64,000 bases of DNA from positions 1 through 64,000 of the forward strand of contig QBVC01000029.1 of NCBI GenBank assembly GCA_003058495.1. The letters are read 5' to 3'. The notes below the pieces were generated by a model. It had not been told where the DNA came from. It ran no database searches and saw nothing but the letters and a program-made list of their open reading frames with translations. The DNA comes from a gamma proteobacterium symbiont of Ctena orbiculata (GTDB lineage Bacteria > Pseudomonadota > Gammaproteobacteria > Chromatiales > Chromatiaceae). The translations under genes and the position numbers were made by a program. Position 1 is the stretch's first letter. Each line of letters starts with the position of its first letter. Shown here piece by piece: positions 28,601 through 37,806 of this stretch.

Positions 28601-30602
28601 CCTGGACGAGAAGATCGGCGCCCTGCATACCCTGTTGATGGACAAGGCCAACTACAACGCCATGTCCTGCGGCGACGGCGCCTGCCTGGGTTGCGGCGAG
28701 AAGACCATAATCCATCTCTTCACCAGCACCGTGACCGCGCTGATGCAACCGCGGGTGAAGGCGCACCTGGAGAAGATCGACAATCTGATGGCGCAATTGG
28801 AACAGCATGTGCGTCTCAAGCTCGCCGCAGGCGTCGATCTCAGCGATGCGGGTGCGATAGCGGAGGTCGTCTCCAACAACCGGGAGGACGATCTCACCCT
28901 CTCCGATCTCAGCGAAAATCTCGACAGCGGCCACGAGAAGACCTTGATCGATCGTGAATGGCTGCAGTGGGCAACCCGGCTGCTGGAGCAGCTGCGGGAG
29001 CTGAAGTGGCACTACACCGAGGGCGTCACCAACAACGGCCGCGCCGAAATGGGCATAGTCAACGCAACCGGATGCACCTCGGTCTGGGGTTCCACCTACC
29101 CCTTCAATCCCTACCCCTTCCCCTGGGCCAGCCATCTCTTCCAGGACAGCCCATCGGTGGCGATGGGACTCTTCGAGGGGCATATGCGCAAGATGGCGGA
29201 GGGCTTCGCGGCAATCCGCAAGGCCGAGCTGGAACTCGCCGGCAAGTACAACCCGGGGGAACACGACGACTACTTCAAGCAGTTCACCTGGAGGGATTTC
29301 AGCGACGATGAGTGGCTGCTCTGCCCACCGGTGGTCTCCATCGGCGGTGACGGCGCGATGTACGATATCGGCTTCCAGAATCTCTCCAGGGCGCTGGCCT
29401 CCGGGATGCCGATCAAGGTCCTGGTGGTCGACACCCAGGTCTACTCCAACACCGGTGGCCAGGCCTGTACCTCGGGCTATATCGGCCAGGTCGCGGACAT
29501 GAGCCCCTACGGCAAGGCCTGGAAGGGCAAGAAGGAGATCCGCAAGGAGGTCTCCCTGATCGGCATCGCCCACCGCACCACCTATGTGCTGCAGAGCACG
29601 ATCAGCAATACCACCCACCTGCTCGAGGGCTATATCGACGGCCTCAACAGCCGCCGTCCGGCGCTCTTCAACATCTATGCCGTCTGCCCCCCCGAGCACG
29701 GCATCGGCGATGATGTGGCGGCCCAGCAGTCGAAGATGGCGGTGGAGGCCAGGGCCTACCCGCTGGTCAAATACGATCCGGACGGGGGCGAGTCGATTGA
29801 AGCCTGCATCGACCTGGAAGGCAACCCGGCAATGGACCAGGATTGGCCGACCTATAACATCGACTATCAGGATGAGAAGGGTGAGGCGTGCAAGCTCGAG
29901 GTACCGATGACCTTTGCCGACTTTGCCGTCACCGAGGGACGCTTCCGCAAGCAGTTCCGTATGGCGCCGCCGGAGACCTGGAACGACAACATGGTGCCGA
30001 TGCACGAATTCATCGACCTCGACGAGGATGATCGCGACGGCTTGTTCCCCTATATCTGGGGGGTCGACGGCAAGAACCGCCTGATGCGCATCGTCTGTGC
30101 GGAAGAGATGGCCCACTCCTGCGAAGAGCGTCGCCAGTTCTGGCGCCAGCTCAAGGGTATTGCCGGCGAACTCGACAAGGTCGACGTCAACGCCCTGGTG
30201 GATCAGGCCAAGATCGACATGGCCAACCGCCTCAGCTCCACCCTGCTCTCCATGGCGGCCACCGGCAACGCAGCCGCCCTGGCCGGATCGATCTCGGCAA
30301 ATGGCGCCGGCAACGGTGCCGCGGCTGCCGCGGACAGCGCCGCCATGGGAGACTATGAACCGGTCTGGATCGAGACACCGGAGTGCACGGCCTGTGACGA
30401 GTGCATCGAGATCAATCCCGGTATCTTCGCCTACAACGACGAGAAGAAGGCAGTGATTGTCAATCCTCAGGGAGGACAGTTCAAAGACATCGTCAAGGCC
30501 GCCGAGAAGTGCACCGCCGAATGCATCCACCCCGGCACACCCTGGAACCCATCGGAAAAAGACTTGGAAAAGCTGGTCAAGCGCGCGGCAAAGTACCAAT
30601 AA
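25659..30602 (+). CDS. Giant pyruvate:ferredoxin oxidoreductase-type 2-oxoacid oxidoreductase with C-terminal ferredoxin
   Basis: 1647 residues, against about 1170-1200 for NifJ. Domains in order: the pyrimidine-binding half with YPITPST near residue 46; the gamma-type domain (SVGGWGAITTGKN near 505); a 4Fe-4S pair C793-C803 (CTACGDCYVVC) and C931-C941 (CKGCMECVEIC), separated by about 115 residues of charged helical insert; SCGDGACLGCGEK near 1004; the thiamine-diphosphate loop GDGAMYDIGFQ near 1230 with QVYSNTGGQ; and an added C-terminal ferredoxin (CTACDEC near 1575, CTAEC near 1617). PFOR interconverts pyruvate + CoA and acetyl-CoA + CO2 with ferredoxin. Lying inside the rnf cluster and before PEP synthase, it may act as pyruvate synthase; direction and exact 2-oxoacid are inferred. 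ATG 25659. Confidence 0.88.
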   Translation: MCSMFGKKDEKSFKYPGIRMAMDGNGAVIMCEREASDAAGAYPITPSTQMGEYWAEETAKGHINVSDRSLIFIEPESEHAAAAVTAGMSMTGLRATNFSSAQGIAFMHESLYAAVGKRLPYVLNIGCRAITKASLNVHCGHDDFHCIDDTGFFQVFANNAQGAADLNLIGRKIAELSLTPAAVAQDGFLTTHLIEPLMVPERELIAEFLGRPDDEIECPTPAQKLLFGETRRRVPMVWDVDNPMLSGSVQNQDAYMQTVAAQRPYFFQHIPEIADQVMEEYYQLTGRRYQRLGCYNTEKADYVIVGMGSMIVQAHGVADYLEKNRKLKVGVVDITMFRPFPGDLLGAVLKGKKGVCVLERTDQPLAEDLPLMREVRSVLSKCIENGQAAAGKQALPYPDYDSYGSFSDAPRLYSGAYGLGSRDLQPEGLIAAVENMLPDGEHRKFFYLSIDFIREADNPKQEIHIQRLLEAYPEVGKMALRGSENPNLMPEGSITVRMHSVGGWGAITTGKNLVMTLYDLLGYEIKANPKYGSEKKGQPTTYYLSAAPTPIPLNCEYHYVDVVLSPDPNVFGHSNPLAGLKEGGTLIIQSNLGSADAVWQTFPRWMQQQIVDNEIHVFYVDGFKIAREEATDADLQLRMQGNAFQGAFFAGSPLMEMAGLDEKKLFGAIEDQLEHKFGSKGRRVVEDNLRVVRRGFDEIHEITDKVVGSATQVAVKKELGMPVMLKQLPQADGGISDVHRFWEQTGSFYATGKGNENLSDPYQALSLIPAATGVFRDMTQIRFDYPKWVAENCTACGDCYVVCPDSAIPGLVNSVGDVFNTAINRIETAGRPTQYLRRESRNVEKRLRELLNEGGEAANVRERLDQAVLESIAAAEIEEESRPALEEEFGLFLDALGEFDFSVTKPYWNNMEKKNKNSGGLFSITVNPYTCKGCMECVEICEDDALVATHQDEAAIKRMRDDWEIWLDLPTSHPSFNRIDDLDEKIGALHTLLMDKANYNAMSCGDGACLGCGEKTIIHLFTSTVTALMQPRVKAHLEKIDNLMAQLEQHVRLKLAAGVDLSDAGAIAEVVSNNREDDLTLSDLSENLDSGHEKTLIDREWLQWATRLLEQLRELKWHYTEGVTNNGRAEMGIVNATGCTSVWGSTYPFNPYPFPWASHLFQDSPSVAMGLFEGHMRKMAEGFAAIRKAELELAGKYNPGEHDDYFKQFTWRDFSDDEWLLCPPVVSIGGDGAMYDIGFQNLSRALASGMPIKVLVVDTQVYSNTGGQACTSGYIGQVADMSPYGKAWKGKKEIRKEVSLIGIAHRTTYVLQSTISNTTHLLEGYIDGLNSRRPALFNIYAVCPPEHGIGDDVAAQQSKMAVEARAYPLVKYDPDGGESIEACIDLEGNPAMDQDWPTYNIDYQDEKGEACKLEVPMTFADFAVTEGRFRKQFRMAPPETWNDNMVPMHEFIDLDEDDRDGLFPYIWGVDGKNRLMRIVCAEEMAHSCEERRQFWRQLKGIAGELDKVDVNALVDQAKIDMANRLSSTLLSMAATGNAAALAGSISANGAGNGAAAAADSAAMGDYEPVWIETPECTACDECIEINPGIFAYNDEKKAVIVNPQGGQFKDIVKAAEKCTAECIHPGTPWNPSEKDLEKLVKRAAKYQ

Positions 30603-30694
30603 GCACGCTGACAAGAGCAATGATGGCTGACAGAATACGCTTCTTTTCACACAGGCGGGTCACCGGATCCGCCTGTTAACCGAGTCTGAGCGCT

Positions 30695-32035
30695 ATGGGA
30701 CTTCTCAACCTGATGTTTGGGCTGAAGAGCTTCACCCACGGTATCCATCCACCCTATCACAAGGATACCGCGGACAAACCGATCCGGCGCCTTGCCTTCC
30801 CGTCGCAGCTGGTGCTGCCGCTGGATCAGCACATCGGCAAAGCGGCGATCCCATTGGTAAAAAAAGGTCAGGAGGTGGTGCGCGGAGAACCGATCGCCAA
30901 GGCGGACGGCAACTTTTCGGTACCCCTCCATGCTCCGGCCACCGGGCGGATCCGTGACCTGGAGCTGATGCCGACACCCAAGGGGCCCAAGTCCGCCTCG
31001 ATCGTCCTCGATGTCTACGAGGGCTCCACCCAGGAGGTGTTGTGGAGCCAACCCCGGGAGATGAGCGAACTCAGCCGGGAGGAGATTCTCCAGGCGATCC
31101 AGGACAGCGGCATGGTGGGGCTCGGCGGCGCGGCCTTCCCGTCGCACATGAAACTGACGATACCGAAGGAGAAGCAGGTCGACACCCTGATCGTCAACGG
31201 CTGCGAATGCGAACCCTATCTGACCTGCGATCACCGCATGATGCTGGAATATCCCAAGGCACTGCTCAGGGGCATTCGCTATGCGATGCAGGCCTCGGCC
31301 ACCACCCAGGCCATTATCGGCATCGAGGACAACAAGATGGATGCCGTGGAGGTGCTGCGCAACAACCTCTCCAGGGGCAGCGCGATCCGCGTGGAGGCGG
31401 TGGAGACCAAATATCCGCAGGGCTCGGAGAAGATGCTGATCAAGTCGCTGCTCAACCGGGAGGTCCCTACGGGCGGGCTGCCGGCGGATGTGGGCGTGGT
31501 GGTCAACAACGTGGGCACCCTCGCCTTTCTCGGGCAACTGCTGCCGAAGGGTCAGGGCTTGATCGAGCGGGTGATAACCGTCGCCGGACCCGGCATCGTG
31601 AAGCCAGGCAACTACCTGGTCCCCCTGGGTACACCGGTCCGTCACATACTTGAACAGGCCGGCTATGAGGGTTCGCGCACCGAGTTCATTCTCGGCGGCC
31701 CGATGATGGGACCCGCCGTCTCCGCGATGGACACACCCATCACCAAGGGCACCTCCGGCCTGCTGGTATTGAATGAGCCCTCCATCGAGGATGAGAGCCA
31801 GAGAATCTGGCCCTGTATCCGCTGCGCGCGCTGCGTCAAGGCCTGTCCCATGCATCTCAACCCCTCCATGCTTGGACTGTTGGCGGCAAAACGCAAATAT
31901 GAAGAGATGGCGCAGGACTACCATCTCAACGACTGTTTCGAATGCGGCTGCTGTTCCTACGTCTGCCCGTCCAACATACCCCTTGTCCAATATTTCAGGA
32001 TCTCCAAGGCGATCAACAGAGAGCAGGCCGCATGA
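30695..32035 (+). CDS. rnfC: RnfC, NADH/FMN and 4Fe-4S subunit of Rnf complex
   Basis: 446 residues. FTHGIHPPYHKD at the N-terminus, GLGGAAFPSHMKL (flavin/NADH-site glycine-rich motif) near residue 140, the NGCECEPYLTCD segment, and two C-terminal 4Fe-4S motifs (CIRCARCVKACP near 374, CFECGCCSYVCPSNIP near 415). RnfC is the cytoplasmic NADH-handling subunit, related to Nuo51. It lacks the long alanine-rich C-terminal extension of enteric RnfC. A 92-bp gap separates it from the PFOR gene, and its stop codon overlaps the rnfD start (ATGA). Confidence 0.95.
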   Translation: MGLLNLMFGLKSFTHGIHPPYHKDTADKPIRRLAFPSQLVLPLDQHIGKAAIPLVKKGQEVVRGEPIAKADGNFSVPLHAPATGRIRDLELMPTPKGPKSASIVLDVYEGSTQEVLWSQPREMSELSREEILQAIQDSGMVGLGGAAFPSHMKLTIPKEKQVDTLIVNGCECEPYLTCDHRMMLEYPKALLRGIRYAMQASATTQAIIGIEDNKMDAVEVLRNNLSRGSAIRVEAVETKYPQGSEKMLIKSLLNREVPTGGLPADVGVVVNNVGTLAFLGQLLPKGQGLIERVITVAGPGIVKPGNYLVPLGTPVRHILEQAGYEGSRTEFILGGPMMGPAVSAMDTPITKGTSGLLVLNEPSIEDESQRIWPCIRCARCVKACPMHLNPSMLGLLAAKRKYEEMAQDYHLNDCFECGCCSYVCPSNIPLVQYFRISKAINREQAA

Positions 32036-33078
32036 GCAAGAAACCCACCATCGAGCTGCGCACCTCGCCCCATGCCCATGCCGGGGGAGATGTGGTCAAG
32101 ATCATGCGCAACGTGGTCTACGCCCTGATTCCGATCTCGCTCTTCACCGTCTGGCAGTTCGGACTCAGCGCCCTTGCCCTGTTGATCGTGGTGACCCTCA
32201 CCTGCCTGTTGAGCGAGCGTCTTTTCAATCGACTCAGTGACGAGCCCAACAGCCTCGGCGACTGGTCGGCCACCATTACCGGCCTGCTGCTGGCCTTGAC
32301 CCTGCCGCCGGGCTTTCCCCTCTGGATGGGCGCGGTGGCGGGCTTCATCGCCATCGCCCTCGGCAAGGCCCTGTTCGGCGGCCTCGGCATGAATGCCATG
32401 AACCCGGCATTGATCGGCCGCGCCTTCGTGCAGGCCGCCTTCCCGGTAGCCATCACCACCTGGACCCCCGCCTTTTTCGAGGGACGCTTCAGCCAGTTCG
32501 TACCGACCACCCTGACCCCCCCCTTCCTGCAGCCCCCCGCGCTCAACGATTGGGTGGAGACGGTCAAGGTGGACGCCTTCAGCGGCGCGACCCCGCTGGC
32601 ACTGCAGAAGTTCGAGGGTATACAGACCGAGCTCCTGGATATGCTGCTGGGCACCACCGCCGGTTCCGCCGGCGAGACCTCGGCGCTGCTGATCCTGATC
32701 TGCGGGTTCTACCTGGCGGCACGTAAAATGCTCGACTGGCGTATTCCGCTGATGGTGATGCTGGGCGCCGCGGCCACGGCGGGGGTCTTCTTCCTCATCG
32801 ATCCGACACGCTATCCCGACCCCCTCTTCGTCCTCTGTTCCGGCGGCCTGATGCTGGGGGCCTGGTTCATGGCAAGCGACATGGTCGGTTCTCCCGTCAC
32901 CCCCCTCGGGGTCATCATCTACGGCCTGATGATCGGCGTCATAACCGTGATCATCCGCCTCTTCGGCGGCCTCACCGAGGGGGTGATGTACGCCATCCTG
33001 CTCGGCAACGCGGCAACACCGTTGATCGACCAGATAACCCAGCCCCGTGTATTCGGCGAGCAGAGGACAGGCAAATGA
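32032..33078 (+). CDS. rnfD: RnfD, membrane subunit with covalent FMN
   Basis: 348 residues. The frame is open to 31942, but the upstream part is the rnfC reading in another frame. The ATG at 32032 overlaps the rnfC stop and begins MSKKPTIELRTSPHAH, which is the standard RnfD N-terminus. About nine to ten helices are seen. The flavin-attachment motif FSGATPLALQ (Thr) and the GGLGMNAMNPALIGRAF motif are present. RnfD is an NqrB-like ion-channel subunit. Its stop codon overlaps the rnfG start. Confidence 0.95.
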   Translation: MSKKPTIELRTSPHAHAGGDVVKIMRNVVYALIPISLFTVWQFGLSALALLIVVTLTCLLSERLFNRLSDEPNSLGDWSATITGLLLALTLPPGFPLWMGAVAGFIAIALGKALFGGLGMNAMNPALIGRAFVQAAFPVAITTWTPAFFEGRFSQFVPTTLTPPFLQPPALNDWVETVKVDAFSGATPLALQKFEGIQTELLDMLLGTTAGSAGETSALLILICGFYLAARKMLDWRIPLMVMLGAAATAGVFFLIDPTRYPDPLFVLCSGGLMLGAWFMASDMVGSPVTPLGVIIYGLMIGVITVIIRLFGGLTEGVMYAILLGNAATPLIDQITQPRVFGEQRTGK

Positions 33079-33794
33079 GCACCCCCGAAGCCGAAGCCCT
33101 GCCACCGGCGACACCCGCAGGAAAGATGATCCAGACCCTGGTGGGGATCGCCATGCTGTCCGGCTTTCTGGTGGTGCTCACCTATCAGCTGACCAAGCCG
33201 ATCATCGCGGAGAATCAACGCCGGGCGATTGAGGCCGCGGTATTCACGGTCATTCCCGACGCCGTTGTGCGCAGTGATTTCGTGATCAACGACAAGGGGC
33301 TCACCCCGGTGACCGGGGAGGAATCCGTCGAGGGTGTGCTGATCTACGCCGGATACAATCGCGACGGGGAACTGAAGGGAATCGCGGCAAAGGCCGCCGC
33401 CCAGGGTTATGCGGATCTGATCCATCTGCTCTACGGCTATGACCCCGGCTGCGAGTGTATCCGCGGCATGAAAGTGCTGAAACTCGCCGAAACCCCCGGC
33501 CTGGGCGACAAGATCATCACCGATGCCAATTTCGTCGCCAACTTCGAGGCCCTGGATGCCAGGCTCAATACCGATGGTTCAGCCCTGGCCAATGAGATCG
33601 TCACCGTCAAGGCAGGCAGCAAGCAGAATCCCTGGGAGATCGATGCCATCTCCGGGGCCACCATCTCCTCGAAAGCGGTGGGCAAGGCGATAAATCAGTC
33701 GGCCAAGCAGCTGCTGCCCGCTATCAGACCCCACCTGGAAAAGCTGAAACAGCCCCCGGTTCTGCCGGATCAGCAGGAGGTCGCCGATGATTAA
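33075..33794 (+). CDS. rnfG: RnfG, FMN-binding subunit
   Basis: 239 residues with a single N-terminal helix (about 18-40) and a periplasmic domain ending in the covalent FMN motif SGATISS (193-199, flavin Thr at 196). ETPGLGDKI is the other conserved block. RnfG is NqrC-like and passes electrons on the outer face of the membrane. An extra CECIRG cysteine pair at 126-128 is visible; I do not know whether it is usual. Overlaps of 4 bp with rnfD and 8 bp with rnfE indicate coupled translation. Confidence 0.94.
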   Translation: MSTPEAEALPPATPAGKMIQTLVGIAMLSGFLVVLTYQLTKPIIAENQRRAIEAAVFTVIPDAVVRSDFVINDKGLTPVTGEESVEGVLIYAGYNRDGELKGIAAKAAAQGYADLIHLLYGYDPGCECIRGMKVLKLAETPGLGDKIITDANFVANFEALDARLNTDGSALANEIVTVKAGSKQNPWEIDAISGATISSKAVGKAINQSAKQLLPAIRPHLEKLKQPPVLPDQQEVADD

Positions 33795-34431
33795 AGAGAA
33801 ACCCACCATCACCTGGGAGACGTTCACCGAGGGCTTGTGGCGGGAAAATCCCGTATTCGTCATGCTGCTCGGCATGTGTCCTGTGCTCGCGGTGACCAAC
33901 TCGGCGATCAACGCCCTGGCCATGGGACTCGCCACCACCTTTGTCCTGCTTGCCTCCGGCACATTGATATCCCTGCTCCGCCACAACATACCGAAACAGG
34001 TCAGAATCGCCACCTATATCGTGATCATCGCCACCTTCGTCACCATCGTCGACTACACCATCCAGGCCATCTCCCTGGATCTCTACAACGCCCTGGGCGC
34101 GTTCATTCAGCTGATCGTGGTGAACTGCATGATCCTCGGGCGCGCCGAGGCCTATGCCTCGAGAAACAGACCGCTGAAGGCCATCGTCAACGGTATCGGC
34201 ATGGGCATCGGCTTCACCTTCGCCCTGCTCTGCCTGGGTGTGGTGCGGGAGATCCTGGGCGCCGGCACCCTGTTCGGTCTCGATCTTTTCGGACCCCGCT
34301 TCGAACCCTGGGTGGTGATGCTGCTGCCACCCGGCGGCTTTCTCGTCCTCGGCGCCTGGTTGTTGCTGTTCGAGTGGATGAAGCAGCGGAAAGAGCGGGC
34401 GGAACTGGAAGCAGCGGCGGAAACGAGATGA
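33787..34431 (+). CDS. rnfE: RnfE, membrane subunit
   Basis: 214 residues with about six helices. The paired conserved cysteines C31 (GMCPVLAVTNS) and C114 (VVNCMILGRAEAY) are those that, with the matching pair in RnfA, hold the membrane-embedded [2Fe-2S] cluster known from Nqr/Rnf structures. It begins 8 bp inside rnfG. Directly after its stop codon lies an AT-rich palindromic insert, and rnfA comes only after that. Confidence 0.95.
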   Translation: MIKEKPTITWETFTEGLWRENPVFVMLLGMCPVLAVTNSAINALAMGLATTFVLLASGTLISLLRHNIPKQVRIATYIVIIATFVTIVDYTIQAISLDLYNALGAFIQLIVVNCMILGRAEAYASRNRPLKAIVNGIGMGIGFTFALLCLGVVREILGAGTLFGLDLFGPRFEPWVVMLLPPGGFLVLGAWLLLFEWMKQRKERAELEAAAETR

Positions 34432-34562
34432 TTAATTTTGAATTTTTAATTTTGAATTTTGAATTAGGGGTGTGCGCTTCGCGCACGCCTATTTTAGAAC
34501 ACAACGCGAGCGAAGCGAGCTCCTCAATTCATAATTCAAAATTCAAAATTCCAAATTCCAAA
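34431..34562. repeat. AT-rich palindromic insert between rnfE and rnfA
   Basis: Arms 34441-34466 and 34532-34557 are inverted copies (24 of 26 matches) built from repeated AATTTTGAATT units. The centre holds small GC hairpins (TGCGC TTC GCGCA near 34472 and the CGAGCGAAGCG stretch). It starts at the stop codon of rnfE in an otherwise overlapping operon, so it looks like a later insertion. It has no ORF. Confidence 0.75.
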
Positions 34563-34581
34563 GCCCGGAGGGCGCCCAACA

Positions 34582-35163
34582 ATGGGTACTGAAACACTCA
34601 GCTTCATATTCCTCAACGCGGTGCTGGCGAACAACTTCGTGCTCGCGCTGTTTCTCGGCCTCTGCCCGTTTCTCGGTGTCTCCGGTAAACTCAACACCGC
34701 ACTGCCCATGGGGCTTGCGACCATGTTCGTGATGCTGGTCAGCTCGGTCTGCGCCTATCTGATCAACCTCGTGCTGGTGACATTCGAGATCGAGTTCCTG
34801 CGCCTGATCGCCTATATCGCGGTGATTGCCAGCGCGGTACAGCTGGTGGAGATGACCCTGAAGAAATTCACCCCGGGACTGTTCCGCTCCCTGGGCATCT
34901 TTCTGCCGCTGATCACCACCAACTGCGCCATCCTCGGCCTGGCCCTGTTCCAGACCTTCAAGGAGTATGACTTCCTGCAATCCCTGGTCTATGCCCTGGG
35001 GGCCGGTACCGGCTTCATGCTGGCGATTTTGCTCATGGCCGGTCTGCGGGAAAAGCTGGAGCTCTCGACCATGCCCACCATCACCCAGGGGGCGGCGGTC
35101 AGTCTCATACTCGGCGGATTGCTGTCGCTCTCCTTCATGGGATTCGCCGGACTCGGAGGCTAG
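34582..35163 (+). CDS. rnfA: RnfA, membrane subunit
   Basis: 193 residues, six helices. FLGLCPFLGVSGKL with C28 and ITTNCAILGL with C115 supply the RnfA half of the intramembrane iron-sulfur site. The size equals enteric RnfA (193). The ATG at 34582 lies 17 bp after the end of the AT-rich insert, with a CCCGGAGGG ribosome site. It completes the set B, C, D, G, E, A, so the complex is fully encoded here. Confidence 0.96.
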   Translation: MGTETLSFIFLNAVLANNFVLALFLGLCPFLGVSGKLNTALPMGLATMFVMLVSSVCAYLINLVLVTFEIEFLRLIAYIAVIASAVQLVEMTLKKFTPGLFRSLGIFLPLITTNCAILGLALFQTFKEYDFLQSLVYALGAGTGFMLAILLMAGLREKLELSTMPTITQGAAVSLILGGLLSLSFMGFAGLGG

Positions 35164-35167
35164 AAGA

Positions 35168-35365
35168 GTGATAGACTATTTAATCGCCATGACAATCATA
35201 CCCTTACTGCTGCTCGGTTGGTTGATCGTACAAGCGATCGCGCGGCGTTTCGCCAGGCTGCACCCTGAATTCGGCCCTCCCAGGGAAGAGGGAACGGGCT
35301 GCGGAAAGAGCTGTTCGTGCAGCGGCAGCAGCTGCCAACGTCAAGGAGACCACCTCAGAGGTTAA
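35168..35365 (+). CDS. Small membrane protein with Cys-rich tail, possible Rnf metal-centre maturation factor
   Basis: 65 residues from a GTG at 35168, four bases after rnfA and ending 4 bp before ppsA. One N-terminal membrane helix (about residues 3-25), a short basic stretch, then a Cys-rich tail with C45, C49, C51 and C56 ([13 protein letters not shown]). This shape and position recall NqrM, the small Cys-tailed protein that helps assemble the iron site of Na+-NQR subunits homologous to RnfA and RnfE. No close sequence match is claimed. It could instead be an unrelated metal-binding peptide. The tight spacing argues that it is translated with the operon. Confidence 0.6.
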   Translation: MIDYLIAMTIIPLLLLGWLIVQAIARRFARLHPEFGPPREEGTGCGKSCSCSGSSCQRQGDHLRG

Positions 35366-35369
35366 AACA

Positions 35370-37778
35370 ATGAACGATTCATCCAATCAATCCAAAAGCC
35401 GGGGCCAAGCGGTGAATGAACAGATCATCTGGTTCGAACACCTGAAGATGCAGGATGTGGATCAGGTCGGCGGGAAGAACGCGTCCCTGGGTGAGATGAT
35501 CAGCGGCCTTGCCGATGCGGGTGTCAGCGTTCCGGGAGGATTTGCCACCACCGCCCATGCCTTCCGTGAGTTTTTGCGCCATAACAACCTCGCGGAGCGG
35601 ATTGATCCCTTGTTGAAAGCCCTCGATGTGGAGGATGTCACCGCCCTGGCCGAGGCGGGCAAGACGATACGTCAATGGGTCGTTGAGTCCAGCTTTCCCG
35701 AGGCCCTGGAAAAGGCGATTATCGACGCCTACAAAGCGCTCGCCGGCGATGCGGACAACCCGCCGTCGGTGGCGGTGCGCTCTTCGGCAACCGCGGAGGA
35801 TCTTCCGGATGCCTCATTCGCAGGACAGCAGGAGACCTTTCTCAATGTACAGGGTCTGGACAGCGTCATGATCGCCATCAAGGAGGTCTTTGCCTCCCTC
35901 TATAACGATCGCGCCATATCCTATCGGGTGCACCAGGGTTTTGCCCACGAGGAGGTTGCCCTCTCCGCCGGCATTCAGCGCATGGTGCGCTCCGACATCG
36001 GTGCAGCGGGGGTCATGTTCACCCTGGATACGGAGTCCGGTTTCAAGGATGCGGTCTTCATCACCAGCTCCTATGGCTTGGGTGAAACTGTGGTGCAGGG
36101 CTCGGTGAACCCGGATGAGTTCTATGTGCACAAGGGAAATGTGGAGGCGGGACGCCCGGCTATCCTGCGCCGCAATCTCGGCAGCAAGGCGATCAAGATG
36201 GTCTACGGAGAGAACGCCGAGGAGCGGGTGGTCACCGTGGATGTACCGGAACAGGATCGGCGCCGGTTCTCCCTCACCGACGAACAGGTGGAAAGCCTGG
36301 CGCAGATGGCGATAACCATCGAGGAGCACTATCAGCGGCCGATGGACATCGAGTGGGGCCTGGATGGCGGCGACGGCCGGCTCTACATCCTCCAGGCCCG
36401 TCCCGAAACGGTTGAGAGCCGGGTCGACAGCTCCTCGGTGGAGCGCTTCAAGATGGAGGAGAAGGGCAAGGTATTGGCCCAGGGCCGCGCCATCGGTCAG
36501 CGCATCGGCGTCGGGGTGGCAAAGGTGATTCACAGCGCCAGCGAAATGGCCAAGGTCGAGCCCGGCGATGTGTTGATCACCGACATGACCGATCCCGACT
36601 GGGAACCGGTGATGAAACGCGCCTCCGCCATCGTCACCAACCGGGGCGGGCGCACCTGCCATGCCGCGATCATCGCCCGCGAACTGGGGATACCGGCGGT
36701 GGTGGGCTGCCACGATGCCACCGAAACCCTGGTGGAGGGTCAGGAGGTCACGGTTTCCTGCGCCGAGGGCGATGACGGCTTTATCTACGAAGGCCAGCTG
36801 AAATTCTCCATCAGTCGCGGCGATGTCACGGCAATGCCGGAGCCCCCCGCCAAGATCATGATGAATGTGGCCAATCCCAGCCGCGCCTTCGCCTTCAGCC
36901 GCATCCCCAATGCCGGCATCGGCCTGGCACGCCTCGAGTTCATCATCAACACCACCATCGGTGTCCATCCCAAGGCCTTGATGGAGTTTGACAATCTCCC
37001 CGACGAGCTCAAGGCCGAGGTGCAGAGCCAGATCGACGGCTATCCCGATCCGGTGGAGTTTTATGTGGAGAAACTGGTCGAGGGGATCTCCACCCTCGCC
37101 GCCGCCTTCAACGGCAAACCGGTGATCGTGCGCACCTCGGATTTCAAATCCAACGAATATGCAAACCTGATCGGCGGCAGGCTCTATGAACCCGAGGAGG
37201 AGAATCCGATGATCGGCTTCCGCGGGGCCTCGCGCTATATCTCGGAGAGTTTCAGGGCCTGTTTCGAACTCGAGTGCAGGGCCCTGAAGCGGGTGCGCGA
37301 GGAGATGGGATTCGACAACGTGGAGATCATGATCCCCTTCGTCCGCACCCTGGATGAGGCGGCCCAGGTCATCCAGCTGCTGGAGGAGAACGGCCTGAAA
37401 CGGGGCGAGAACGGCTTGAAAGTCATCATGATGTGCGAATTGCCCTCCAACGCCGTATTGGCCAGGGAGTTCCTGGAGTATTTCGACGGCTTTTCCATCG
37501 GCTCCAACGATATGACCCAGTTGACCCTGGGCCTGGACCGGGATTCCGGCCTCGTCGCCAAGAGTTTCGATGAAAGAAATCCCGGTGTGAAGCGGATGCT
37601 GGAGATGGCGATCCAGGCCTGCAACGAGGCCGGAAAATATGTCGGCATCTGCGGCCAGGGCCCGTCGGATTACCCCGACCTGGCCGAGTGGCTGGTGGAA
37701 CAGGGCATCAAGAGCATGTCGCTGAATCCGGACACGGTGATCGACACCTGGCGTCTCCTGGCCGGTCAGGAGAGTTGA
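35370..37778 (+). CDS. ppsA: Phosphoenolpyruvate synthase
   Basis: 802 residues, the usual size for PEP synthase (pyruvate, water dikinase), which makes PEP from pyruvate and ATP. The N-terminal ATP-binding region ([33 protein letters not shown]), the phosphohistidine domain with catalytic H431 in [16 protein letters not shown], and the C-terminal PEP/pyruvate barrel with [18 protein letters not shown] are all intact. It follows the rnf cluster with 4-bp spacing and is followed by ppsR. An upstream PFOR working as pyruvate synthase would provide its substrate, making a route to gluconeogenesis. Confidence 0.96.
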   Translation: MNDSSNQSKSRGQAVNEQIIWFEHLKMQDVDQVGGKNASLGEMISGLADAGVSVPGGFATTAHAFREFLRHNNLAERIDPLLKALDVEDVTALAEAGKTIRQWVVESSFPEALEKAIIDAYKALAGDADNPPSVAVRSSATAEDLPDASFAGQQETFLNVQGLDSVMIAIKEVFASLYNDRAISYRVHQGFAHEEVALSAGIQRMVRSDIGAAGVMFTLDTESGFKDAVFITSSYGLGETVVQGSVNPDEFYVHKGNVEAGRPAILRRNLGSKAIKMVYGENAEERVVTVDVPEQDRRRFSLTDEQVESLAQMAITIEEHYQRPMDIEWGLDGGDGRLYILQARPETVESRVDSSSVERFKMEEKGKVLAQGRAIGQRIGVGVAKVIHSASEMAKVEPGDVLITDMTDPDWEPVMKRASAIVTNRGGRTCHAAIIARELGIPAVVGCHDATETLVEGQEVTVSCAEGDDGFIYEGQLKFSISRGDVTAMPEPPAKIMMNVANPSRAFAFSRIPNAGIGLARLEFIINTTIGVHPKALMEFDNLPDELKAEVQSQIDGYPDPVEFYVEKLVEGISTLAAAFNGKPVIVRTSDFKSNEYANLIGGRLYEPEEENPMIGFRGASRYISESFRACFELECRALKRVREEMGFDNVEIMIPFVRTLDEAAQVIQLLEENGLKRGENGLKVIMMCELPSNAVLAREFLEYFDGFSIGSNDMTQLTLGLDRDSGLVAKSFDERNPGVKRMLEMAIQACNEAGKYVGICGQGPSDYPDLAEWLVEQGIKSMSLNPDTVIDTWRLLAGQES

Positions 37779-37806
37779 TCGAAACAGATTGGGGCCTGTT
37801 GACCCT

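Noticed and set aside
25665..30650. Very long minus-strand frames opposite the PFOR gene (736 and 899 codons)
   Set aside because: They mirror a GC-rich, strongly biased coding gene on the other strand; the products are low-complexity His/Gly/Leu-rich with no domain.
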